Positions 1 through 5,509 of a stretch of DNA of 6,214 nucleotides are shown piece after piece. Each line of letters begins with the position of its first letter. The stretch's first letter is position 1. The position numbers and the translations under genes were made by a program. A model generated the notes under the pieces. It ran no database searches and had not been told where the DNA came from. It saw nothing but the letters and a program-made list of their open reading frames with translations. Source of the DNA: Pseudorhodobacter sp. GTDB lineage: Bacteria; Pseudomonadota; Alphaproteobacteria; Rhodobacterales; Rhodobacteraceae. Location of the stretch: contig JAHEDL010000034.1 of the NCBI GenBank assembly GCA_024641255.1, positions 1 to 6,214 of the forward strand, in the 5' to 3' direction.

Positions 1-697
1 CGATAAAGCTGTTCAGCAAATCTTCCGACTTGGCAAGCTCTTGCTGTGCCAATGTAATTTGCCGCCGCAACACATCCCGCCCCGCAAGGGTCGAACTGGT
101 TTTTGACGCAATCTGACGCTCAATATAGGTTTTCACATAGGCATTCGCCATCGCAGCGGCGCGTTCGGGGCTTTCCGAATTCACCGAAACCGCGATCAGA
201 TAGGTCAGGCCACGGCGGCGCACATCAACCGCGGCTTCGAATTTCTGCAGCGTCGCATTCAGCAGGCTGGTGCCGTCAGGTGCCGCCGCTTGCCCCAGCC
301 CCAACATGCTGCGCAGCGACGCGGTCATCGAAGAAACCCCCAACGCCTGACCAATCTTTTCCATCATGCCAAGGCGCGGCCCGAATTCGACATCGCTGAT
401 CAGGTTGGCAGATTGTATCACCGCCAGTGCCGTGGCTTGCGACCGCAAGATTTCAACCTCGCTGTCGACGCGCGAGTTCAGAATGGCGCTTTGTTCATTA
501 TCGCCGGTGCTTGGGTCCAACAGGTTCGACCCGCCGGTATCAATCTGGATCAGGGCCGTTGCCTGAAAAATCGGCGTCGCCGTCATAATGTAGGCAAAGG
601 CAAGCCCTACAACCACCAGAACGGTAAGGAGCACCAGTTTGCGCTGCCGTTGCAGGATCGCAATGATTTGCTTGATGTCGAGTTCAGTCGGTTGCAA
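1..697 (-). CDS. Wzz/ExoP/GumC-type polysaccharide chain-length protein, N-terminal part (cut by window edge)
   Basis: Inner-membrane polysaccharide co-polymerase that controls chain length and export of Wzy-made polymer. The 232 visible residues begin with a short cytoplasmic stretch, then one membrane segment at about residues 21-39, then a periplasmic domain. Seen features typical of the family are the post-membrane strand IFQATALIQID (43-53), EVEILRSQA (80-88) and a segment around 168-192 in which VSVNSESPERA leads into AMANAYVKTYIERQ. The helical region after 200 is the start of the usual coiled coil. The start is TTG at 697: no in-frame ATG lies between it and the upstream stop at 727-725, and an AGGAA ribosome-binding site sits 7 nt upstream. 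The gene lies 57 nt after the phosphatase stop. The C-terminus is outside the window, so whether it carries a fused tyrosine autokinase, as many ExoP proteins do, cannot be seen. Confidence 0.9.
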   Translation of the reverse strand, partial: MQPTELDIKQIIAILQRQRKLVLLTVLVVVGLAFAYIMTATPIFQATALIQIDTGGSNLLDPSTGDNEQSAILNSRVDSEVEILRSQATALAVIQSANLISDVEFGPRLGMMEKIGQALGVSSMTASLRSMLGLGQAAAPDGTSLLNATLQKFEAAVDVRRRGLTYLIAVSVNSESPERAAAMANAYVKTYIERQIASKTSSTLAGRDVLRRQITLAQQELAKSEDLLNSFI

Positions 698-728
698 TGG
701 GCTATTCCTGTTCCAACGGCCGGATCAT

Positions 729-758
729 AGTATAAAATGCTGCGGTGTTTGTCGTCAT
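729..758 (-). promoter_or_regulatory. Possible sigma70-type promoter for the Wzz/ExoP gene
   Basis: On the minus strand, TATACT (734-729) matches the -10 consensus at 5 of 6 positions. ATGACG (758-753), 18 nt upstream, matches the -35 consensus at 4 of 6. Transcription would begin near 722, leaving a leader of about 25 nt that contains the AGGAA ribosome-binding site. It overlaps the end of the phosphatase gene, so it would be an internal promoter giving extra wzz expression. This is sequence matching only. Confidence 0.35.
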
Positions 759-1618
759 GTTCTATCAATTTGTGGCATAGGCCGCAAAGCGGCCTCAACA
801 CGGTGGCTTGCCTTGGCTTTCCCCCCCTGCACGGCAGTGCAGGTCAGCACGCTTGGCATTTGATTCCCGCCCAAGCGAACGGCCGAAAGTATCCCCGTCT
901 TGTAGGCGCCGGTATCCACCATAATCCGGCTTTGGGATAGATCGGGTGACGTAACAACAATATGGCCCTGCACAACAATCAGGCCATCAACCGGTTCGGC
1001 CACACCAGCGCCCAACAACACGGCATCTTGCGGCTGTTCATCCAGCGCATAACCCGGATTTATCCCGGCATGAACGAACACCAGACTGCCTTGGGTAAAC
1101 CCGAACGGCAAACTTGACAGAAAACTACGGTGGCTTTCGGGAATATGCGCCTCAAATATCTGCTGCAATCGCCTCTCTGATAGGCGCTGCACATCGGCTT
1201 CGTCCAGCTGCAGCCCATAAGACGCCAGGGTCTCGGTGCCCCCAAAGCTTAACCAAGTGACATTTTTCTTGGGGGATGCCAAAAATTCAAGCATCATTGC
1301 TTCGTGGTTGCCCATCACGGCAACCCGCCGCAGCCCTGCCGCCGCCGGGTTGGTCAGGTCGTCAAGCAGCCCCGCGCTGTCTGGCCCCCGGTCAATCATA
1401 TCACCCAGCAAGACAATAATCGGCGCAAGGCCAATGGATTGCGCGTCCGCCACAATCATCGCCTCAAGGTCGCGGTAAAGCGCGCGGCACCCGTGCAAAT
1501 CGCCAACGGCGTAAATCAGACTGTCGCCCGCCTCCAAATCTGGCAGCACCACCCGGTTTTCTGGCCGTGGCAACACCAGCGCCGCAAGCCTGCTTAGAAG
1601 CGAAGGCGACTTGCTCAT
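755..1618 (-). CDS. PPP-family metallophosphatase (serine/threonine protein phosphatase-like)
   Basis: A predicted cytoplasmic 287-residue two-metal phosphoesterase of the PPP superfamily (PrpA/PrpB, ApaH and bacterial Ser/Thr phosphatases). The metal and catalytic motifs are in order: GDLHG (39-43), GDMIDRG (72-78), GNHE (103-106), FVHAG (181-185), GH (218-219) and DTGA (235-238). The family's usual segment with a WIR motif after VHAG reads DAVLLGAGVA instead, and the common GHT reads GHI, so substrate recognition may differ. The ATG at 1618 was chosen because it overlaps the wzy stop as ATGA and leaves a normal N-terminus; the reading frame continues open upstream to 1882, but that part is antisense-free shadow of wzy. 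Its position between wzy and wzz suggests control of polysaccharide synthesis. The substrate could be a phosphoprotein, or a nucleotide as for ApaH; the sequence does not decide. Confidence 0.88.
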   Translation of the reverse strand: MSKSPSLLSRLAALVLPRPENRVVLPDLEAGDSLIYAVGDLHGCRALYRDLEAMIVADAQSIGLAPIIVLLGDMIDRGPDSAGLLDDLTNPAAAGLRRVAVMGNHEAMMLEFLASPKKNVTWLSFGGTETLASYGLQLDEADVQRLSERRLQQIFEAHIPESHRSFLSSLPFGFTQGSLVFVHAGINPGYALDEQPQDAVLLGAGVAEPVDGLIVVQGHIVVTSPDLSQSRIMVDTGAYKTGILSAVRLGGNQMPSVLTCTAVQGGKAKASHRVEAALRPMPQIDRT

Positions 1619-3069
1619 GCCGATTTGCTTTCCGCAGGTGCTTTCAGCCGCCGGTTGGGCAAGGCCATGCCAATGACGGCAATAAACAAGACCACGTTCG
1701 CCGGAATTTCCAAGCTGAAATCCACCGTCGAATGCACCGCCCCCAGAACCATCACGCCCAGGGCCGCGGCTGAAATTGCTTGCTTGTCCTTGTCTCTCGA
1801 CTGATTGCGCAAAATCAACCAACCCGCCGCCAACAGCAAAAGCGGCGGCAGGCTGCCAATAATCAAGCCCTGCTCGGCCCAAAGCGTCAGATAGGTGTTG
1901 TGCGCCAGATCAACGTCACGCTCGCTTAGCAACGGCGGTTGCCGGAACAGCTCAAACGCTGCGGCAAAACTGTCATAGCCAAACCCGCCAAACGGCCGCA
2001 GCGTAATCATCGCCCAAGTCTGACGATACAGATCCAACCGCGTGCCGCTATCGGTTTCCAGAAACAGCAACCGTTGCAGCGTGTCGCCGCCCATGCCAAC
2101 AAAGAACACGCCTAAAGCCACCAACGTCACGCCAATTTCGGCGGCAAGTCGGCCAATGCTGGCACCGCCATTTCGGCGCAGCAGGGTGAAGGTGGTCAGC
2201 AGCCCCAAAAGGCTGGCAAACGCCCCCATCCGCGACTGCGTTGCAAGCAAGGCCAAGGCCACAACCGCAATCATCAGCCCGTAAAACACCGCCTCAAGGT
2301 TTTCCGGGCTCAGCAAATGCGGCTTGCGCGCCACCCGGCCTTTTGGGGCAGCGCGGCGTTCAAAGATAATCGCCACACCCAGAATAAGCCCGAAGCCCAG
2401 AAAGGTTGCAAAAGAGTTGCGGTTCACAAAAGTGCCGGTGGCCGCGCCCAGATACGCGCGCTTCGGCCCCCAGAACACAAAGTCCCCCAGCAAGTTCAAC
2501 GCAATCAGCGCGTAAATTGCATGCAGCACCATGCCAAAGAACAAAATCTTCATCATCCGTGACGTACGCGACGGCCGCGTCGCCACTTCGATCACAAGAA
2601 ACAGAAACGTCAGATAAGTCGTCGCCCGCAGCGCGCCCAGCACAGTTGCGTCAGGCAGCACCGAAATCGCCGGCGGTTTGATCCCTTGCAAAGCGGCCGG
2701 CAGCGCGGTCAATCCGGCAGGCAAGAACTGCGCATAGGGCAACGCCTGAGCCAAACCAAACAGCGGCACCAGCAGTGCCACACCAAACAGCAGCCGATAC
2801 GAGTGAATCTGCAAACGCCGGGCGCGATCAATCCGGCGGCTGCGCCACAGGTAAACGCAGGCCAAGCCGCCGATCACGATGCCCCAGACCAACCACCAGA
2901 TCGGCCGGTTGCTGGCCATCGGCACCGCTATAATCAACACCAGAAGGGAAAGCGCCGTCGCCATACGGTCGTTCAACGCACTATAGCGCGGCGAAGACGC
3001 AAATCCCGACCGGCGTCTGCGCTTTGTTGGCGCGTCGCGTGTCACTGGTGCCGCAAGTTTAGCTTCCAT
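1615..3069 (-). CDS. O-antigen ligase/Wzy-type polysaccharide polymerase
   Basis: A 484-residue multi-spanning inner-membrane protein of the Wzy/WaaL family (Wzy_C, O-antigen ligase). It would join undecaprenyl-linked repeat units on the periplasmic side; in an EPS cluster the polymerase role is more likely than ligation to lipid A. Numbering from the ATG, visible family marks are GTFVNRNSFA (212-221), SGTRLDLYRQTW (341-352), RPFGGFGYDSF (358-368) and HNTYLTLWAEQG (390-401); His390 and the Arg residues fall in the large periplasmic loop that carries the active residues in this family. About ten or more hydrophobic segments surround these. A basic KRRRR stretch near 16-20 precedes the first membrane helix. 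The ATG at 3069 overlaps the upstream gene by 11 nt; an in-frame TTG at 3078 is a weaker alternative start. The stop overlaps the phosphatase start by 4 nt. Confidence 0.9.
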   Translation of the reverse strand: MEAKLAAPVTRDAPTKRRRRSGFASSPRYSALNDRMATALSLLVLIIAVPMASNRPIWWLVWGIVIGGLACVYLWRSRRIDRARRLQIHSYRLLFGVALLVPLFGLAQALPYAQFLPAGLTALPAALQGIKPPAISVLPDATVLGALRATTYLTFLFLVIEVATRPSRTSRMMKILFFGMVLHAIYALIALNLLGDFVFWGPKRAYLGAATGTFVNRNSFATFLGFGLILGVAIIFERRAAPKGRVARKPHLLSPENLEAVFYGLMIAVVALALLATQSRMGAFASLLGLLTTFTLLRRNGGASIGRLAAEIGVTLVALGVFFVGMGGDTLQRLLFLETDSGTRLDLYRQTWAMITLRPFGGFGYDSFAAAFELFRQPPLLSERDVDLAHNTYLTLWAEQGLIIGSLPPLLLLAAGWLILRNQSRDKDKQAISAAALGVMVLGAVHSTVDFSLEIPANVVLFIAVIGMALPNRRLKAPAESKSA

Positions 3070-3712
3070 TGGCAACAACCCGGTTCATCTCGTTTACAAA
3101 TGCAGCCTGCACATCGCCCGACTGCGCCTCGACAACACGTTTGATCGGATCACGGCTAGTCGGCGTCGACCGATAAAGCTGCGCCAACCACGTGCGGCCC
3201 CAATAGGTCTGCAAAAGATAGCTCAGATCCCGGTCCAGCACAGCTGCCACCGCATCGGCGGTCGGATCAAGCCGCGCAAACACCAGCGCAATGCGAATTT
3301 TGGCCTGCCAAGCCTCATAGGGCGCAGCCGTCTGCGCCTGACGCAAGCTGTCCGCAACCTCCTGCGGCGACGCCAAATTCACCGTTCGCGCCAACAGTGC
3401 CGCGCCATAGGTAGGGCTATCCTGCAAAACCTGCATTGCAAGGCTTAAACAGTTGGCCCTGAAAGAATCGCGAATCGCAGCAGATTGCAACCCTAGGGAG
3501 ATAATTGATTCACGGGCTGCGCAAATTCCCATCAGTTCGCGCATATTGCGGGCGTTCATCGGAACAGAAACTTGCGGCGCTTCTTGTCCCAAACTGGCAA
3601 TCCAAACCTGTTCAGAGCCGACGCCGAACAGGGCAGCCCTGTATTCTTGCCCGACCAAAGCAAGTGAAGCCAAAGTCGAAGCGCCAACGATCAGTGCGGC
3701 AATAAAGCGCAT
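3059..3712 (-). CDS. Envelope-anchored or secreted protein of unknown function, first gene of the leftward EPS operon
   Basis: I do not recognise a family. The 217-residue product begins with a hydrophobic segment (about residues 3-21, MRFIAALIVG onward) that is either a signal anchor or a poorly cleaved signal peptide; no clear AxA site is seen. The remainder is predicted mostly helical and alanine-rich, with two cysteines (64 and 88) that could pair in the periplasm. The spacing of helices from about 55 to 190 recalls TPR-like repeats, but no repeat consensus can be claimed. The ATG at 3712 has only a weak ribosome-binding site (AAGAAA just upstream). The gene ends inside the start of the polymerase gene, an 11-nt overlap that implies coupled translation and suggests that the product works with Wzy. 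It may be an accessory factor of polymerisation or export; that is inference from position only. Confidence 0.8.
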   Translation of the reverse strand: MRFIAALIVGASTLASLALVGQEYRAALFGVGSEQVWIASLGQEAPQVSVPMNARNMRELMGICAARESIISLGLQSAAIRDSFRANCLSLAMQVLQDSPTYGAALLARTVNLASPQEVADSLRQAQTAAPYEAWQAKIRIALVFARLDPTADAVAAVLDRDLSYLLQTYWGRTWLAQLYRSTPTSRDPIKRVVEAQSGDVQAAFVNEMNRVVANGS

Positions 3713-3879
3713 TTTCTTATAACTACCAAAGCGTTAGAGTAAAAATGTCATATAGCTTGGCCGCCATTTTCGTCGTTCAACCCGCATGGAATGCCAGATT
3801 TCTGCCCGTCTTCTTCACATATTTCGCGCCGAAGACAAGGGCGTAACGCCGTAAACTACCATATAAAGGGAATAGAGCG

Positions 3880-3921
3880 ATGAGCACGATTTCGCTAGAA
3901 TATTTCCTGCGGCAAGGTTAA
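3880..3921 (+). CDS. Possible 13-codon leader ORF
   Basis: A short ATG-to-TAA frame, MSTISLEYFLRQG, is preceded by AAAGGG with 9 nt to the ATG, a fair ribosome-binding site, and by a TATAAA box. It lies about 110 nt upstream of the small secreted protein gene. The peptide has no run of one amino acid that would suggest classical attenuation. A chance ORF of this size is quite likely. Confidence 0.15.
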   Translation: MSTISLEYFLRQG

Positions 3922-3950
3922 CAACTTTTAGAAGATAGGCGTGTGTTATG

Positions 3951-3964
3951 TTGAGATGTTTCAA
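3951..3964. promoter_or_regulatory. Crp/FNR-family-like binding palindrome
   Basis: The 14-mer TTGAGATGTTTCAA has both half-sites TTGA and TCAA at the N6 spacing typical of FNR, FnrL and Dnr sites. The inner bases (G and T) are not symmetric, so the match is partial. It lies 64 nt upstream of the ATG at 4028 and overlaps the -35 of a candidate promoter. It would suit oxygen or redox control of the rightward arm, but this is a motif match only. Confidence 0.35.
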
Positions 3965-3980
3965 TATTAGCCCAGATACT
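3951..3980 (+). promoter_or_regulatory. Candidate promoter for the small secreted protein and exoY
   Basis: TTGAGA (3951-3956) and GATACT (3975-3980) are separated by 18 nt, each matching the sigma70 consensus at 4 of 6 positions. Transcription would begin near 3987 and give a leader of about 40 nt. An alternative -10 is TATAAA at 3862-3867, which lacks a good -35 but has the GGCGTAACGCC palindrome in that position, as an activator-dependent promoter might. Confidence 0.3.
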
Positions 3981-4027
3981 ATGACACTGATCGCCTCCCA
4001 CGATTTAGCGACACGGGGTTTACAAAA

Positions 4028-4438
4028 ATGAAAACATTTCTTTCCGCAATCGCAGTGATCGCCGCGCTGCAAGCAACGCCCTCGTTGGCACAAGACGCCG
4101 TGTTTGACGCTGCTGCGGTGACGGCTGCATGTCAGGGTGGTGGCGACTCTTGCCTTGCAGCGGTTCAGGCCGCTGTTGCGGCAATCGAAGCAAGCGGTGG
4201 CGACGCAACCGCGCTTAACTCGCAGCTGGGCGCACTGGCTGGCCTTCTATTGGAACTGGCCCGCACGGCTCCGGCCGCGACGCTGGCAGTTTTTGCGCAG
4301 GCCATGGGCACGATCTCCGATGCCTCGACCGACCCGGCGCAAAAAGCTGCTCTTACATCGTTGGTGTCCGATCTTAACAGCGGCACCGTGCCTGCCACCT
4401 CGCCTTTTGGCGCTGTCGATGGGCTCAGCACCAACTAA
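4028..4438 (+). CDS. Small secreted alanine-rich protein of unknown function
   Basis: The family is not recognised. The 136-residue product has a clear Sec signal peptide: a lysine at position 2, a hydrophobic core (about 4-15) and a signal peptidase I site at SLA-QD, so cleavage after Ala21 is expected. The mature protein of about 115 residues is very rich in Ala, predicted mostly helical to about residue 118, and has two close cysteines (35 and 42) able to form one disulfide. The tail is Ser/Thr/Pro/Gly-rich and likely flexible. A GGGG stretch 9 nt before the ATG can serve as ribosome-binding site. It opens the rightward unit, with a long leader, and is separated from exoY by a strong hairpin. 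A periplasmic accessory or matrix-associated protein is possible, but this is inference. The regular third-position GC bias and signal peptide make it a real gene. Confidence 0.8.
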   Translation: MKTFLSAIAVIAALQATPSLAQDAVFDAAAVTAACQGGGDSCLAAVQAAVAAIEASGGDATALNSQLGALAGLLLELARTAPAATLAVFAQAMGTISDASTDPAQKAALTSLVSDLNSGTVPATSPFGAVDGLSTN

Positions 4439-4469
4439 GTCTGCCAATACGTTCTGGCCATTCAGTCAA

Positions 4470-4492
4470 CTCGCCGTCGTCGCGGCGGCGAG
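4470..4492 (+). other. Strong GC hairpin between the small secreted protein gene and exoY
   Basis: CTCGCCGTCG (4470-4479) pairs with CGGCGGCGAG (4483-4492) around a TCG loop, a ten-pair stem with one G-U pair. No T-run follows, so it is not a standard intrinsic terminator. It could stabilise the 3' end of the upstream message, attenuate transcription, or simply lower expression of exoY relative to the first gene. Confidence 0.6.
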
Positions 4493-4529
4493 ATCTGATT
4501 GGTTTAACCTCAGAAAGTCGTGAGAAATC

Positions 4530-5282
4530 ATGCCCCCATCTGGAACGGACTTACAGTCGCTAAGGAATCTGCGTGACAGCAGCATGGTCGCTGTGTCGGT
4601 CGCAACGGCCGATGGTGACTGCCCGCGCCGGGGGCCGCAGACAAACCGGCCACAGCAAAAAACGCCCGCCCGAATCTACCGCCGTTTTGGCAAAAGACTT
4701 CTTGATATTACAATCGTCATCCTCAGCTACCCGCTGGTTTTCCCGATCATCTTGCTCTGCACCCTTGCGGTTCTAAGCGACGGAGCCAGCCCATTTTTTG
4801 GCCACAAGCGTGTTGGCCGCAACGGCAAGACCTTTCGGTGCTGGAAACTTCGCACAATGGTTCCAGATGCCGAAGCCCGCCTTGAAAAGCTGCTGGCCAC
4901 CGACGAAGCAGCGCGGCAGGAATGGCAGACCACGTTCAAGCTGAAGAACGACCCGCGCATCACCCGCATCGGCAATTTTCTTCGCAAAACCAGCCTCGAT
5001 GAACTGCCGCAAATCTGGAACGTCGTCTTGGGCGACATGAGCATTGTTGGCCCGCGTCCGGTGCCGCTTACTGAATTGCAAATGTATGGCCCGCGCCGCG
5101 ACGTCTATCTGGCCATGCGTCCGGGCCTCACCGGGGCGTGGCAAATAAGCGGGCGCAATGATGTGTCCTACGACGAAAGAGTTCAGCTTGACGTTGGTTA
5201 TTTCAAAAACGTCAGCCTGCGGCTTGATCTGAAAATCATCCTCAAAACCTTCAAGACAGTGGCAGCCCGTACCGGCCTTTAA
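4530..5282 (+). CDS. exoY: ExoY-like undecaprenyl-phosphate sugar phosphotransferase (EPS initiating enzyme)
   Basis: The product transfers a sugar 1-phosphate from a UDP-sugar to undecaprenyl phosphate, the first step in building the lipid-linked repeat unit at the cytoplasmic face of the inner membrane. It is a 250-residue short-form bacterial sugar transferase (polyprenyl-phosphate hexose-1-phosphate transferase family). A hydrophobic membrane element (about 57-82) is followed by RVGRNG (94-99), KLRTM (106-110), DPRITRIG (141-148), the catalytic Asp-Glu pair in DELPQ (157-161), GDMSIVGPRP (168-177), RPGLTGAWQISGR (197-209) and NDVSYDERV (210-218). The last two blocks resemble rhizobial ExoY (galactose-1-phosphate), but the sugar cannot be fixed from motifs. 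The first 50 residues are a polar Arg/Pro-rich extension; starts at Met19 would shorten it, though GAG 8 nt upstream supports the ATG at 4530. An intrinsic terminator follows directly. Confidence 0.95.
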   Translation: MPPSGTDLQSLRNLRDSSMVAVSVATADGDCPRRGPQTNRPQQKTPARIYRRFGKRLLDITIVILSYPLVFPIILLCTLAVLSDGASPFFGHKRVGRNGKTFRCWKLRTMVPDAEARLEKLLATDEAARQEWQTTFKLKNDPRITRIGNFLRKTSLDELPQIWNVVLGDMSIVGPRPVPLTELQMYGPRRDVYLAMRPGLTGAWQISGRNDVSYDERVQLDVGYFKNVSLRLDLKIILKTFKTVAARTGL

Positions 5283-5306
5283 CGCCGCTTGATCCACCAC
5301 TGCCGC

Positions 5307-5345
5307 AAAAAAAGGCGGGCACCAACACGGTGTCCGCCTTTTTTT
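5307..5345 (+). terminator. Intrinsic terminator after exoY
   Basis: GGCGGGCACC (5314-5323) pairs with GGTGTCCGCC (5329-5338), ten pairs with a single G-U, around the loop AACAC. Seven T follow (5339-5345), and seven A precede the stem (5307-5313), which lengthens the pairing and gives the structure the same form on both strands. It lies 25 nt after the exoY stop and separates the EPS unit from the next gene. Confidence 0.95.
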
Positions 5346-5509
5346 CTTGCATGACACCAGATCGTTCAAATCAAACGAATAGGCCATTATTCCACCCGGA
5401 TAAAGCCACCAGACTCCCCGATAACTCCTGAACTATAGAGCTTGCCGCAGGCTCAGCACCTGCCGATCCGCCAGAAGGCGCTTGTGCAACCTTATGGGGT
5501 TTTCCATTC

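Larger units (their letters stand above)
3713..4027. promoter_or_regulatory. Divergent intergenic region between the two EPS arms
   Basis: This 315-bp region is AT-richer than its surroundings and must hold the promoters for both arms. Seen in it are a perfect 11-nt palindrome GGCGTAACGCC (3839-3849), a TATAAA box (3862-3867), a possible 13-codon leader ORF (3880-3921), and a TTGA-N6-TCAA palindrome (3951-3964). For the leftward operon only weak elements are present: TTGAAC (3780-3775) and TATATG (3754-3749) are 20 nt apart, too far for a normal promoter, so none is called. No protein-coding gene of convincing length is present on either strand. Confidence 0.7.

Noticed and set aside
290..730. 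A 146-codon plus-strand frame opposite the chain-length gene
   Set aside because: The minus-strand frame encodes clear Wzz-family blocks, while this frame gives a Gln/Arg-rich sequence typical of a shadow.
779..795. Perfect palindrome AGGCCGCAAAGCGGCCT near the end of the phosphatase gene
   Set aside because: It is within coding sequence (codons for EAALRP) and has no T-run on either strand, so it is not called as a terminator; it may have a minor RNA-structure effect.
1619..1882. An 88-codon in-frame upstream extension of the phosphatase gene
   Set aside because: It lies entirely inside the polymerase gene in another frame, has a Gly-rich composition unlike a domain, and the ATG at 1618 makes the usual 4-nt overlap.
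3815..4093. A 92-codon open frame on the minus strand across the divergent region
   Set aside because: It overlaps the signal peptide of the secreted protein and the candidate promoters, has no good ribosome-binding site, and its composition is unlike the neighbouring genes.
4773..5387. A 204-codon open frame on the minus strand opposite exoY
   Set aside because: It covers the strongly supported exoY gene and its terminator, has no recognisable motifs, and is the kind of antisense frame common in GC-rich coding DNA.
5351..5431. A 26-codon ATG frame after the exoY terminator
   Set aside because: It starts directly after the T-run without a ribosome-binding site and has no recognisable content.
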